From a virus, in the IMG/VR virus record IMGVR_UViG_3300010149_000064, positions 1 through 34,777 of that record: DNA of 34,777 bases, one strand, 5' to 3'. Positions 1 to 10,400 of the stretch are shown here, in pieces (within the stretch, counting starts at the first letter, position 1; the number at the start of each line of letters is the position of its first letter). The position numbers and the translations under genes are program-made. The notes below the pieces were generated by a model. That model did no database searches, had not been told where the DNA came from, and worked only from the letters and a program-made list of their open reading frames with translations.

Positions 1-188
1 ACTGGAAGGTATTTCCCCGCCTGATGATGTTTGTTGTCACGGTGCTGACCTATCAGGCAGTGCATTGGTTTATGAGCTTGCCACCAGAGTCACACACTAC
101 ACAGTCAGCGGGTCTGGTATCTGTCTGCATGGGCGCACTCACAGGTTGTTTTGGCATCTGGATGAGCAAAGAAGCGGGGTCTAAGTAA
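1..188 (+). CDS. Small membrane protein, 5' end outside the window
   Basis: An open frame enters from the left edge (first full codon at 3) and ends at TAA 186-188, leaving about 61 residues. Two hydrophobic stretches are visible, one around LMMFVVTVLTYQAV and one around GLVSVCMGALTGCFGIWM, so this looks like a small protein with two membrane helices. The stop overlaps the next start by one base (TAATG), so the two are translationally coupled. It lies two genes upstream of a 3TM-type holin, so a lysis role such as a second holin or pinholin is possible, but I do not recognise a family and cannot see the N-terminus. Confidence 0.7.
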   Translation, partial: WKVFPRLMMFVVTVLTYQAVHWFMSLPPESHTTQSAGLVSVCMGALTGCFGIWMSKEAGSK

Positions 189-1018
189 TGGGTTTTTTTT
201 ATGATATCTCATACGGCCTTGGTATTTCTGATAGCAAGCCTTCTGGCTATGATGAGAGAACTGCCAATACTATAGAGAAAAACCAAGGCAGTGCAGCGGC
301 TGATAGGTATAGAGATGAAAAGGGGATTGGATCTGGAAGTTTTTCGTCACCCTCAGATGAGCTTGGCGGTGCTTCGTATACACCTTTGCCAGCGCCCACA
401 ACGCTAGTAAGCTATGGACCAAAGCCTGATTTCGTCAGAGACGCTATGCTTGATCGTAGGATAGGCGCTAAGAATTTTATGAATTTTGGCAAGCCATTGG
501 AGCCTTTTGGAGAAGGTGATGACCGCGTAACCCAAGAGATGATTGACGCTTACAATCAGAGGACAGCTTTCGCCAAGAACAGAGCAGACCAAGACTTCAT
601 GGGCACGGGGCTAACCCAACAGCAGTATGCCGATGGTCAGCAGTATGGGTTTACTAACTTTAGCGATGGTAGAGTGGGTGTTAGTTCTGGTGATAGAGGC
701 CCAGCACCTACTGTGGGGCTTCCTGCGGCGGCAGATTCTACAGACTTTAATCCTAACAATGCTTTCTTGCGTGGCCGTATGGCTCAAATGCGCGAACAGC
801 AGGGTATGCTACCACCCCCACAAATACCGGGTTTGCCACCGCAACCTAGACCTCAGATGCCACAACAACTAGCAGGCATCATGCAGTTACAAGACAGGTC
901 TAATATTAGCCCTGCGATGCGCTACGCTGCTGAGAACTACAACAGGTTAGGTGGTAGGCAGATGACGAATGATGAGTATGAGCGTGGTCGTGCAATGATA
1001 CAGGGTCAGAGTGTATGA
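188..1018 (+). CDS. Disordered Pro/Gln-rich phage protein, probably virion-associated
   Basis: This 276-residue protein has no recognisable catalytic motif. It is rich in Gly, Ser, Asp and Gln, with a Pro/Gln-rich segment around residues 205-235 (for example MLPPPQIPGLPPQPRPQ), suggesting a largely disordered polypeptide. The ATG overlaps the upstream stop and the 3' end overlaps the holin start by 4 bp, so it sits inside a tightly coupled late operon. Position among lysis and virion genes suggests a minor structural or internal protein. That is inference from context only. Confidence 0.7.
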   Translation: MGFFYDISYGLGISDSKPSGYDERTANTIEKNQGSAAADRYRDEKGIGSGSFSSPSDELGGASYTPLPAPTTLVSYGPKPDFVRDAMLDRRIGAKNFMNFGKPLEPFGEGDDRVTQEMIDAYNQRTAFAKNRADQDFMGTGLTQQQYADGQQYGFTNFSDGRVGVSSGDRGPAPTVGLPAAADSTDFNPNNAFLRGRMAQMREQQGMLPPPQIPGLPPQPRPQMPQQLAGIMQLQDRSNISPAMRYAAENYNRLGGRQMTNDEYERGRAMIQGQSV

Positions 1019-1404
1019 GTATCTTTACAGCCGCATTAGGCCCGATAGCTAACCTTGCTGGATCATGGTTGCAGGGTAAGGCTGATAAGAACGCTGCCGC
1101 TGCGGAACTAAAGCTGACTGAAGCGAAGGCGAAAGCCCAGATATTATTGTCGAAGGAAACAAGCGTTGCCGACTGGGAGCGCATTATGGCAGAGGGTGCC
1201 AAGTCTAGCTGGAAAGACGAATGGTTCGTTATTGTCCTGTCGATACCGTTGATCTTAGCGTTTATCCCCGGTGCTGAAGGCTGGGTAGATCGTGGGTTTG
1301 AACAGCTTTCCAAAGCTCCCGACTGGTATTTTTACAGCCTTGGAATTGCAATTTCAGCCAGTTTTGGTGTGCGCGGGGCGCAGGCATTTTTTAAGAGGAA
1401 GTAA
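1015..1404 (+). CDS. Holin, GTA 3TM-type
   Basis: This 129-residue protein resembles the holin family first described for gene transfer agents (GTA_holin_3TM). It has an N-terminal hydrophobic stretch, an Ala/Lys-rich amphipathic helix (about 25-50), the family-typical KDEW segment, then a hydrophobic segment IVLSIPLILAFIPG (about 74-87), a Pro-Asp-Trp turn and a last hydrophobic helix ending in SFGVRGA before a basic tail. Holins form inner-membrane lesions that let the endolysin reach peptidoglycan. The endolysin gene follows after a tiny ORF, which supports the assignment. Family recognition is from memory of the sequence pattern. Confidence 0.75.
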   Translation: MSIFTAALGPIANLAGSWLQGKADKNAAAAELKLTEAKAKAQILLSKETSVADWERIMAEGAKSSWKDEWFVIVLSIPLILAFIPGAEGWVDRGFEQLSKAPDWYFYSLGIAISASFGVRGAQAFFKRK

Positions 1405-1475
1405 TGGACTACGATAAGTCTAACGATGAAGAGTTTACCGCCGCATGGAACGGGAAATATGGTAGGAGGACGTAA
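1404..1475 (+). CDS. 23-residue microprotein between holin and endolysin
   Basis: A 24-codon frame (MDYDKSNDEEFTAAWNGKYG then RRT) fits exactly between the holin and the endolysin. Its ATG overlaps the holin stop by one base and its TAA overlaps the endolysin ATG by one base. The AGGAGG that serves the endolysin start lies inside its last codons. Such exact TAATG coupling at both ends argues that it is translated, either as a real acidic microprotein or as a coupling leader that carries ribosomes from holin to endolysin. No homologue is known to me. Confidence 0.55.
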   Translation: MDYDKSNDEEFTAAWNGKYGRRT

Positions 1476-1948
1476 TGTCTTTTAAGTTAAGTAGACGCAG
1501 CCTTGATAGGCTTGAGGGAATTGATGAGCGATTACAGTCAGTCGTGAAGATGGCTATCACGCTGTCGAGGACCGATTTTGGAGTGGTGCAGGGCATGAGA
1601 ACCCTTGAGCAGCAGAAAGAATTGGTCGCCAAAGGTGCCAGCAAAACCATGAAGTCTAAGCACCTTGAGGGTAAGGCATTCGATATCATGGCGTTCATAA
1701 ATGGCAGGGCGAGTTGGGAACTCTCGCTCTATGATGATCTAGCTGACGCCATCAAAGAAGCCGCGATACAACTAGGAGTTCCTATTTGTTGGGGCGCTGC
1801 TTGGGGCACACCAGACATGCCGTATCCGATGGATATCCGTAAGTGGGAAGGCACAATGGAAGAAGCGATGAATGCGTATATAGATTTACGCAGATCGCAG
1901 GGGCGGCGTCCTTTTATTGACGGACCGCACTTTGAGTTGATGGATTAA
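1475..1948 (+). CDS. Endolysin, M15-type L-Ala-D-Glu peptidase
   Basis: This 157-residue protein matches the phage M15C/VanY-like L-alanyl-D-glutamate peptidases that cut the peptide stem of peptidoglycan during host lysis. The zinc-site signature SKHLEGKAFDI (residues 61-71, ligands H63 and D70) and the C-terminal GPHFEL (H152, with E154 nearby) are both present with usual spacing. The length is normal for a single-domain T5-type enzyme. There is no signal peptide, so it depends on the upstream holin for export. The start is well defined by AGGAGG five bases before the ATG. Confidence 0.94.
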   Translation: MSFKLSRRSLDRLEGIDERLQSVVKMAITLSRTDFGVVQGMRTLEQQKELVAKGASKTMKSKHLEGKAFDIMAFINGRASWELSLYDDLADAIKEAAIQLGVPICWGAAWGTPDMPYPMDIRKWEGTMEEAMNAYIDLRRSQGRRPFIDGPHFELMD

Positions 1949-1970
1949 CCCGTAGATGCTATGCTCTACG
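1937..1970 (+). promoter_or_regulatory. Weak sigma-70-like promoter and small hairpin after the endolysin
   Basis: TTGATG (1937-1942) and TATGCT (1960-1965) are separated by exactly 17 bp, giving a partial sigma-70 match just upstream of the next gene at 1989. The same stretch holds a 6-bp stem (CGTAGA 1951-1956 with TCTACG 1965-1970) without a T-run, so it is more likely an RNA stem than a terminator. This is the only non-coding break in the rightward arm. Low confidence. Confidence 0.3.
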
Positions 1971-1988
1971 AAACTTTGAGGTAAACAG

Positions 1989-3389
1989 ATGGCCCTACCT
2001 TTTCTTTTAAGTCTTGGACTACCCGCTCTTGGCGCTGCTACAGGTGGCCTTGGTCTTGGCTTGGGCGCTGCTTCTTTAGCTGGTATTGGCGCAGGGCTAG
2101 GTTCGTTCTTGCAAACAGGTGATGTAGGAAAAGGTATTCAGACAGGCCTCGTCGCTGGTCTTGGCGGTAAGTTAATGAGTAGCGCGACGAGTGCTTTGAG
2201 CGGTGCAGGGGCACAAGCGGCACAGACAGCGGCAGGAGCGGCGGCACCAGCAGCGGCGCAAACTACGGGAAATAAGTTTTTAGCAAGTCTTATAGGTGAA
2301 AAAGCTCTTGCAGCGCCTATTGGGGCTACAACTGTGGGAGGGGCTTTGGGTGCAGCAGGGTCCGGTTTTAATACAGGGCTTGTTGCAGACGCCATGAACG
2401 TACCCACCGTAAAAATGCCAGAGAAGAAAACTTACGACACTTCACCGCCTATGCCGCGCATTAGATCTTATCAGCCCAAGACAGACATAAGCAGCACGGC
2501 TGAAGAAGATATGATTAGATACTATAACCCTGTACAAAGAAAGAATCTTGGCGGCATAATGTCCATGTCTGGATCTCACCCTATATTTAATCAGTTTGGT
2601 CAACAGATGTCTGGATATTTGGGACAGGCTCAAGCCCAAGCGAATAAACAAAAAGTTGGTCCGTTTGTGCAACAGGTTGAACAGTTGGCGAAGACCACAT
2701 TTGGAGACGAAGCATTCCAACAGAATCTATCTGACTACACACAACAGGGAGATAGATTCCAAGGCATGTCCCCAAATGACATGTTTAACGAAAGTAGAAT
2801 GTCTTCTGAAGAACAAAAGGATATGGTAGGAATTTTAAGCGGTAAAGGCACTTCTTCCACAGGCGCACAAAGAGGAGTGAATAATTTTGCCCAAGCTCTT
2901 GGTCGTGGCACAGGAAGTATGATGAGCATGATGAGAAGGCCCGGTGCTATGGGCTTTGCAGAGGGCGGTATCGTCTCAGAAGAGATGAACGAGAAAGAGC
3001 TTATCGAAGAGGCTGTGGCTGCTATTAAGGGTGAGTCAGATAACCCCAAAGAAATTTTAGGTATGTTTTTACTTAAATTTGGCGAGGAGCAGCTACGCAA
3101 TCTTGTGGAGAGCGTTCAGTCTGGGGAGCTTGACGAGACTCGCGAGCGGTTTGCGGGCGGCGATAAAGGGATGGTGAACGGTCCCGGCGATGGTTCTGGG
3201 AAAGATGATATGGTGCCAGCCACAATGGATGGTGATCAAGACGTGCTTTTAACTGCTGGTGAGTTTGTAATTAAGAAAGATTCTACAGACGCCATAGAAA
3301 AAGCATTTGGTGGGGGATTTTTAGACGAAGTTAATGACGCCGGTAAGGACGCCCCTAAGAAATTAAAAGAGAAGGTGGCAGTTGCGTGA
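1989..3389 (+). CDS. Virion-associated protein with GPGDG/GEFVI C-terminal motif
   Basis: The 466-residue protein begins with a very Gly/Ala/Leu-rich, membrane-like N-terminal third (about 1-135), followed by a Gln-rich middle. The C-terminal block (about 395-445) has NGPGDGSGKDDMVPATMDG and then LLTAGEFVIKK. I recognise this as a motif recurring in phage structural proteins (GPG-DG-x-D-x-x-PA ... GEFV). A hydrophobic N-terminus plus this motif suggests a minor virion or DNA-ejection protein, but the exact role is unknown. It is preceded by GAGGTAAACAG and overlaps the next start by 4 bp. Confidence 0.75.
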   Translation: MALPFLLSLGLPALGAATGGLGLGLGAASLAGIGAGLGSFLQTGDVGKGIQTGLVAGLGGKLMSSATSALSGAGAQAAQTAAGAAAPAAAQTTGNKFLASLIGEKALAAPIGATTVGGALGAAGSGFNTGLVADAMNVPTVKMPEKKTYDTSPPMPRIRSYQPKTDISSTAEEDMIRYYNPVQRKNLGGIMSMSGSHPIFNQFGQQMSGYLGQAQAQANKQKVGPFVQQVEQLAKTTFGDEAFQQNLSDYTQQGDRFQGMSPNDMFNESRMSSEEQKDMVGILSGKGTSSTGAQRGVNNFAQALGRGTGSMMSMMRRPGAMGFAEGGIVSEEMNEKELIEEAVAAIKGESDNPKEILGMFLLKFGEEQLRNLVESVQSGELDETRERFAGGDKGMVNGPGDGSGKDDMVPATMDGDQDVLLTAGEFVIKKDSTDAIEKAFGGGFLDEVNDAGKDAPKKLKEKVAVA

Positions 3390-3802
3390 GAGTAAGCACA
3401 GTTCCTAAAGAGGCTGTAAAGCATATTTGGAAGGATGTTGAAGAGTTACTAAGGAAGAGCGTTGAGGATACATCTAGGGGGAAGATAAACATCTTGGACG
3501 TTTTAGATGGAATCCTTAGAGACATATACGTTCTTTGGGTAGTTCTTGATGAAGAGGATAATATGGTCGCTGCGATAACCACAAGAATATCAGAATATCC
3601 CAGAAGGAAAGCTATGGTTCTTGATTTTGTTGGTGGCACTAAACTACACAAGTGGAAAGACGCTGTTATTGAAACAATAGGTCGATTCGCAAAAGAAAAT
3701 GACTGTCAACACCTAGAAGGTTATGGCAGAAAAGGTTGGGAAAGAGCTTTACGGGGGAACGGTTTTTACTCAGAATATATAGCATACCGTATGGAGTTAT
3801 AG
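3386..3802 (+). CDS. GNAT-fold-like phage protein
   Basis: The 138-residue protein starts at GTG within the previous stop (GTGA). Its pattern fits small GNAT-like phage proteins: a central strand with AAITTRI, then a hydrophobic strand VLDFVGG, a helix starting W-K-D, and a C-terminal block CQHLEGYGRKGWERAL. Members sit among podovirus virion genes. Whether this one acetylates anything is unknown, since the pyrophosphate-binding loop is not obvious. It could modify a virion or host protein, or be a structural use of the fold. The fold call is from pattern memory, not a search. Confidence 0.55.
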   Translation: MRVSTVPKEAVKHIWKDVEELLRKSVEDTSRGKINILDVLDGILRDIYVLWVVLDEEDNMVAAITTRISEYPRRKAMVLDFVGGTKLHKWKDAVIETIGRFAKENDCQHLEGYGRKGWERALRGNGFYSEYIAYRMEL

Positions 3803-3803
3803 G

Positions 3804-4838
3804 ATGGGCATTGGCAAAGGATCACAAGAAGTACAGGCTGGCGGCACCACAAGAACAGTAGGCCTGCCAGAATACGCAGACCCGTACTTTCGTAGACTTC
3901 TGAAGGGCGCAGAAGAAGCTACACAACCTTTCTATCCTGATGACCCTGCATACGGGGATCTTGCGGGTGAGTCTACATATGTTCCGTATGGCGGTGAGCG
4001 TATAGCTGGATCTGAAGATTATGGTGACATAGGTACATCCCGCGCTATGGTTCGTGGTATTGCTGAAAATCCAGTCGGTGGTCTCACAGACGCTACAAGT
4101 TTGCAGAAAAGGGGTATAGCTGGGCTTGAGGGTCTAGCTCAATACGACCCTGCTTCTTATCAAGCAAGGCAGTTTACATCTCAAGAGGCTCAAAATTACA
4201 TGGACCCCTACATGCAGAATGTAGTGGATGTTCAAAAGCGTAGAGCAATAGAAGATTTTGGCAGAGGTCAGGCCGATAGAGATGCAGCCGCTGTAGGTGC
4301 TGGCGCGTTTGGTGGGTCTCGTCAAGCTGTCATGCAAGGGATGGCACAAGAAGGTCTAGCCGATAGGCTTGGAGACATACAGGCCACAGGAAGCCAAGCT
4401 GCATTTAGCCAAGCGATGCAAGCATTTGATGCCGATAGAGCCGCGCAGAGGGACGCTGCTACGTTTGGAGAGGCGTCAAGGCAGTTTGGTGCAGGTCAAG
4501 GTCTAGCTGGGTATCAAGCCGCGTTGGGCGCTGGCAGGGGGCTTGTGGATTACGGTGAAAGAGCAAGGGCAGCAGACATACAGGGTGCCCAGCTACTTGA
4601 AACCGTTGGTCGTGACATTAGGGGCGAGGATCAGGCTGGACTTGATATTGCATATCAGGACTTCTTGCGGCAGCAAGACTACCCGATGCGTCAGTATGAA
4701 AGATTTGCAGGGATGCTTAGTGGTGTGCCTGTACAGCCTGATATTAGCACAGCAACATACCAAGCATATAATCCACTACAACAAGCCTTGGGAACAGGTA
4801 TATCTGCATTGGGTTTGTATAAAGGATTGGCAGGATGA
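3804..4838 (+). CDS. Ala/Gln-rich internal virion protein
   Basis: This 344-residue protein has Tyr/Pro-rich N-terminal segments followed by a long Ala/Gln/Arg-rich helical region. A central segment, YMDPYMQNVVDVQKRRA and then AVGAGAFGGSRQAV (about 130-180), is the kind conserved in marine podovirus structural proteins. There is no signal peptide or enzyme motif. The next gene starts inside its stop codon. A role in the internal core or ejection apparatus is inferred from composition and neighbours. Confidence 0.65.
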   Translation: MGIGKGSQEVQAGGTTRTVGLPEYADPYFRRLLKGAEEATQPFYPDDPAYGDLAGESTYVPYGGERIAGSEDYGDIGTSRAMVRGIAENPVGGLTDATSLQKRGIAGLEGLAQYDPASYQARQFTSQEAQNYMDPYMQNVVDVQKRRAIEDFGRGQADRDAAAVGAGAFGGSRQAVMQGMAQEGLADRLGDIQATGSQAAFSQAMQAFDADRAAQRDAATFGEASRQFGAGQGLAGYQAALGAGRGLVDYGERARAADIQGAQLLETVGRDIRGEDQAGLDIAYQDFLRQQDYPMRQYERFAGMLSGVPVQPDISTATYQAYNPLQQALGTGISALGLYKGLAG

Positions 4839-7444
4839 ATATACTAGAGCAAACTGAAGCCCTTAAAGATTTGCCAGACGCTGCGTTAATCCAGCAGATG
4901 AAGATGCCTACAGGCGAAATAGCGCCTATATTTATTACATCTGAGCTAAAACGGCGTAAGCGTATGCGGGACGACTACGCTCGTAGAGAAGCCGCTGATA
5001 CACCGACAGTAGCAGAAGAAGTCGTCATGGCTGCGGGTATGCCGCAGGGTGGTATAGCAGACGCAGCGCGAGCATTAGCACCCAAGACTGACATGGGGCA
5101 GAACACTGGCATGGGTGATATGATGCCACGGACTGCTACCCAAGCGCCACAACCTATGGCGAGCGGCGGTATCGTAGGGATGCGTCAGGGCGGTAAGCTC
5201 GTAAAAGTAGGTCGTGCTAGCTTCTACGCATTTCCTGATGGAGAGGTGTTTGTTGAAAACCCTGATGGTAGCAGAGAAGTTGTTACAGACCCTAGAGTAT
5301 TAGGGGTTGTCAGGGCGCAGGCAAACGTAGGGCCAGAAAGACAAGAAAGCGCCGCGCCTTTAGGTTCGGAGATATTGCAAGAGGCTGCTCCAGAAGCTCC
5401 CACTCTTGAGTCTGTGTTGAGTTCAGATAGACCGTTTAGCCCTACTTCAACGGAAGCTACAGACACTCGCCCAGCAGTACCATCTAGTCTTGGCATGGGG
5501 GGCGAGCGGCCCGCTATTGTTACATCTCCCGCGCAACCTAGCTTTAGTCCTGAGTTAGACGGACAAGGGATTGCCTCAATAGCAACTTCTAGCACCGGGG
5601 TAGATCCTTTTGGGGCTGCGCAATCTTTACTACCCCCACCAGAAACAGATGTGTTAAGTATGGTAGCTCCACCCACAGGTGAGAGTGCGGTCAGTACAGC
5701 AGGGACTGACAAACTAGAGAACGCTATCGCCGCTGCACAGAGTGCTATAGATATAGACAAGACCACACCCATAACTCTGACTATGCAGCAGGTGCAACAG
5801 GCTATAGCTGAAGGTAATTCAGATATACTTGAGTTAGCGCAGCAGCAGGGGCTGTTGGACGAAGCTATTGCAACGATGCCCGCAGCGCGGTCTCCAGAAG
5901 ACAGGGCGCTCGCTAAATTTATGGAATCGCAAAAAATGACAAGTGGTAGACCGGGCGGCACTACCATTGAAGATACGCGTATGATGAACATGCTCAACGC
6001 GCAAAGACAAGCAGAGGAAGCTGCTAATTTAGAAGCACTTAGAAAAACCCAGCCTAATGCAGACGTTGGCACTGATCCAAGATTTGGCGACACTATGGGG
6101 CTGCAAGAAGTCTTGGCAGGTGACTTTGATCCTGTGTCTGCTGCGCCTAGCGCCGCTGCGAAGCCGACTGATACAGCAGGTTTGATGAAGCTTTTGCAAG
6201 AACAGATGACCGCAAAAACAGGAACATCTGTAGGCGATAATCAAGGCGTTCCAATGGAGGAAGCTGCGGCGGCGTTGGCAGAAGTTACGGCTAGTGGCCC
6301 GACACAAGGGGAAAAAACTTTTGATCCGGGCACTGGGGAAATGTCTCCCGCTTTACGGGAAGAGTTAGGTTTAGCCCCAATCATAGAAGGGGAAGTAGAG
6401 CAGCTTAACAGAGCTATAGAAACTGCTACAGCTAACAACAATGATTTCTTAGCCGCTACACTGACGACTAAAAGGGATACGTTAGTAAAACAGCTACAGG
6501 GCCAAGAACTAGCCACAGACGTGCAAGAAGCCGTAGGCGGTGCTTTAAGAACTGTAGGGGAGTATGCGAGCGATCTTGGGGGGTTGTTGGCTACTAAATA
6601 TAGAGAGATAATAACAGCTAATATAGACCCTGTTAAAGCAGCGGGAATATTAAAAGAATATGCACAATCTGACGAGTACAAGTTTAACTTACGCGAGCAG
6701 CAGGCAGCGGAAAGAGAAAATACAGAGCGAGCTAGGGAGCAAAGGTTAATAGATCTTAGCGGTAAGTTCCCCGAACAACCCGGTTACGACGACTACCCAA
6801 TGCCTGCTCCGATTACAATGGGCGATGCCCCTGTAGGCGTTGAATCGTTACGGCCTGAAGCGCGTCCTCAAGGTGTTGCGCCTGTAGCAGATACAACTAC
6901 CCCCACAACCCCTGATGCTGGCGGAATAACAACTGTTTCTACCAAAGCGATCAACGATGCCGCTAAGCAATCTAAGGGCCTTAGCACAGATGCGTGGTTG
7001 GCTATTGCCCAAGGTGGTGCGGCAATGGCAGCGTCTAAGAACCCAACACTGCTTGGCGCATTCGGTGAGGGCGCGGGAGTAGCAGCGGCAGGCCTACAGA
7101 AACAACGCGCTGCCGAGAAGACCGCTGGTTTAGCGCAAGCGAAGATAGACGCCACACTGCAAGCTGCACGGATACGAGCGGCGGCTGCGGGTAGAGCAAA
7201 AACTATGGCCCCTCCTACTGGATCAGCCTTATTGACTTATCTATCGACGCAACTGGATCAAGCTAAATTTGCCAGACAACAAGCCGAAGCTGATAGAGGT
7301 AAAGGCCGTGCAGCAGAGATAGTACGGCTAGACAGAGAAATAGCAGATCTTCAGTCGCGTATAGCTGGATTAAGTCCAGTTTTAGCTGCGTCTGCTGGGG
7401 GTACGGGTTCACAAGCTAAAAACATTGACGTATCAAAGGGTTAA
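4835..7444 (+). CDS. Large low-complexity virion protein
   Basis: This 869-residue protein is Ala/Thr/Gln/Pro-rich with no visible enzyme motif. The first 60 residues form a charged helix. A Gly-rich stretch follows around 110-130 (ASGGIVGMRQGGKLVKVG), then a long acidic disordered region, a charged helical part around 580-650, and a C-terminal helical part with LAIAQGGAAMAASKNPTLLG. The two flanking genes are also large and Ala-rich, as in a podovirus internal-protein cluster. It overlaps the previous gene by 4 bp and is followed 3 bp later by the ejection protein. Function is inferred from context. Confidence 0.65.
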   Translation: MNILEQTEALKDLPDAALIQQMKMPTGEIAPIFITSELKRRKRMRDDYARREAADTPTVAEEVVMAAGMPQGGIADAARALAPKTDMGQNTGMGDMMPRTATQAPQPMASGGIVGMRQGGKLVKVGRASFYAFPDGEVFVENPDGSREVVTDPRVLGVVRAQANVGPERQESAAPLGSEILQEAAPEAPTLESVLSSDRPFSPTSTEATDTRPAVPSSLGMGGERPAIVTSPAQPSFSPELDGQGIASIATSSTGVDPFGAAQSLLPPPETDVLSMVAPPTGESAVSTAGTDKLENAIAAAQSAIDIDKTTPITLTMQQVQQAIAEGNSDILELAQQQGLLDEAIATMPAARSPEDRALAKFMESQKMTSGRPGGTTIEDTRMMNMLNAQRQAEEAANLEALRKTQPNADVGTDPRFGDTMGLQEVLAGDFDPVSAAPSAAAKPTDTAGLMKLLQEQMTAKTGTSVGDNQGVPMEEAAAALAEVTASGPTQGEKTFDPGTGEMSPALREELGLAPIIEGEVEQLNRAIETATANNNDFLAATLTTKRDTLVKQLQGQELATDVQEAVGGALRTVGEYASDLGGLLATKYREIITANIDPVKAAGILKEYAQSDEYKFNLREQQAAERENTERAREQRLIDLSGKFPEQPGYDDYPMPAPITMGDAPVGVESLRPEARPQGVAPVADTTTPTTPDAGGITTVSTKAINDAAKQSKGLSTDAWLAIAQGGAAMAASKNPTLLGAFGEGAGVAAAGLQKQRAAEKTAGLAQAKIDATLQAARIRAAAAGRAKTMAPPTGSALLTYLSTQLDQAKFARQQAEADRGKGRAAEIVRLDREIADLQSRIAGLSPVLAASAGGTGSQAKNIDVSKG

Positions 7445-7447
7445 ATT

Positions 7448-10400
7448 ATGGGAACTCTACCCCGCGTAAGCGAAATCAGCGGTCAAGCTTACAACTTTAC
7501 TATAGCTGGGGATGAGCCAACCGTAGACGAGCTACGGCGTATGGATGCAATAATCCGTAAAGAAGACGCGGAGTTTGCGCAATACTTTGAAGAAACCTAC
7601 GGGGAAAGCGCCACTCCCGGCGAGGGTGCGGGTATAGCCAACCTAGCTGGTGAGTTCTTCAAGGGTATAGGTCGCGGCGGTCTTGGGCTTCTTGAGACAG
7701 GCGCTCTGGGTGCGGCTACATTGCTGCCAGAAGAATACGAAGATCCCACCCGTGAGTTTATTAGACGTCAAGGCTACGCAGCTACGCAGGGGCTACAACC
7801 TGATCTTGGGCTAGAAGATACACGCACAGGTAAGTTTGGTGAGGCGGTAGGATCTATTGCGGGTACATACGCCCCTGCCATCATTCCCGGCATTGGGCTA
7901 CCAATAGCGGCAGGTTTAGCTACAGCAGCGGGAGCAGGTGAAGCTAGTGAACGTGCAAGAGCCGAAGGCACTGACGAGGCGACACGTAGTGACGCAGCAC
8001 TAAAAGGCGTGGGTGTAGGCCTGACCGAACTTATTCCGTTTGTAGGACCGCTACAAAGAGCCTTGAGACCTTTCGGTGTGCGAAACCGCATCCTGCGAGC
8101 GTTTGAGCAAGGTGGCATAGAGGGCGCACAGGAAGCTGCGGCTAACACATTACAGAACCTTATCCAGCAAGGGTACGACCCCACACAGCTACTCGCTGAA
8201 GGTAACTTAGAAGCCGCAGGCTACGGCGCAGGTGCGGGTGGGCTGATCCAGCTTATGGTAGATTTGGTAATTCCTAATCGCCGTGCAGGTCCGCCTAAAC
8301 TAACGGACGAAGAACAGAGGTTGGTAGAGAAAGCCGCCGCGCCTAAAGAAGTGGCAGAAGCGGTTACACCAGAGCAGCAGCAAGTTATAAATCAGCAGGC
8401 CGAACAGCTTGCAGAGGAGTTAAGCCCTGAAATAGTAGGAGGCCCAGATGGAACTCAAGCAGATGGAGCTGGCCTTGCGGGTGATGGACAAGGCGTTGGA
8501 GAACCCCAACCCGGAGACGTTCCTAGAAGTCCCACCGGAACTGGAGCATCTCAGCAACAAGGAGTGGGAGAAGGTAGCAAAACTCCTGATCTGTTTGGAG
8601 ACGGAGATGGAACGCAGCCAGATACATTAGAGGTTGTTGAAGAGTTTGAGAACCAAGCTCCCAAAGAAGAAGAGGTTTTAGCGGAGGACGGTGTACCTTC
8701 TGAAGCCGATGCGTTTGAGATGGCAGTGGCGAGAGCAGAGCAGCTCCGCAACGCCAAAGAACCAGAGGATGCAGCGTTTAGGGAAGCCGCCGAGTTTGAA
8801 GCAGAGCAGCGCAAAGCAGCGCGACTGCAAGCCGAGCTTGAAGCAGGGCAAGCGATAGACTACGAGCGCATCCGAAATACTTTGAGTAAAGCGCAGAAGC
8901 AGAAAGACGCGGGAGGCGCGGCATTAGTGTCTCTACCGGCAGCGAAGTACCTTGCTGAAGTGGGGCTTCTAAAACCAGAAGACGCGCTAAATCCTATGAC
9001 AGCCAATGCAAAAGTTCGGATGCTCTTGGATGCCGGTCCAGACGCGGTTCAACAGATTCTTGAGGCCAACGCTCCTAAACCTACTACAACAGCAACGACT
9101 TCAGAAACCGCCCAGCAGCAGCTTGAAGAAGTAGAGCAGAAAGCCAAGGGCAAGCAATTAATTCCCGGCTATCTTTACCCTACAGACCCAGTAACTTTAG
9201 AGACGGGCAAACCATATCCAGAGAGCGATACACGCTATGCTCCAGTACAAAGGCCCCGATCTACCCCCGCGGAACTAGAGCCTAGCGCAATCTCAACAGC
9301 GCCAGAGCCAGTAGCCGCGCTTCCCACCATGCAGGCGCTTGACGAACTAGGTGTGGCTAAAGGCAGTGCAGCGTACCAGATAGCTAAAAACTCTTTGGCT
9401 AAATCTATAGAAGCTAACGACAGAGACGCCGTGCTTGCAGACAGAGATAGTATTCTAGCTGCGTTGAAGAAGTACAAACCTAAAGACGCGGAGTTACAGG
9501 CGCGAGTAGCGGAGTACGTGGCGAAAGCTACACCTAAAGAAACTAGACCCGAAGCTACAGAGCGCCGAGACGATGTGGCTTTAGAACGCCGTAGAGCTAT
9601 AGAAGCCGCAGACGATGCGGTACGAAGCGCAGCGCAACGAGATCAAGCAAAAGCTCTCGCAGAAGAAAAAGGCAATGACCCTACACTGCCTGACACTAGC
9701 GGAGCGCAGCCTGTATCGGAAGCAGACGCACAAGCAAAGCGTATCGCAGATGCGCGTAAAGAAGCGTTGCAAGACCCGAAGCGCCCAAGTGTAGCTTTGG
9801 GCAATCAGCCTGTTCGACCGAGCGATGTAAACGAATTGACTGAAAATGCATTGTTTGAAGAATATGTGCGTAATAACACGTTCATTCGTGACCCTATCTC
9901 CAAGGCAAAAGTGCGTCCTCGCACTAGCCAAGCCCTGTCACCTACGCAGCTTGCTCACGTTGCTCAAGAATTTGGAAAAATACAAGCCGCCAAAAAGGCA
10001 GTAGCAAGAGAGCAGAGGACAGATGATGAGGTTGTTGCAGCGGCGTTTAAAAAGCAAGATCGGATGGAAGCCGCAAGGGTAAAAGCTTTTGAGCGGTGGT
10101 TAAAAACCAGAGAGCAAGACGCGGAAACATTATCCGATGCTGAACTATTGGCGTTGAGAAAAGAGTTTGACGACGATGTTCTAGTCAGCACTGAAAACGG
10201 CCTTAGCGAGTTTATGCCAATCCCGATAGAGTATGTGGTCGGGCTGGATTACCCCTTAGACGCTACCACGTTGACTATGCTTGAGGATAATAACCTTGGG
10301 GATGCGTTGCGGCAGTACGCTAAGACCACGCCAAACCCGAAGTTTGCGCCTATGGCAAAAGCATTGGCACGGGTTGCGGGCAACACACGGGTGGTGTTTG

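Noticed and set aside
5224-6093. Long reverse ORF (289 residues) within the virion gene
   Set aside because: It is antisense to a strong long frame and its Ser/Ala/Cys-rich composition is that of a shadow frame.
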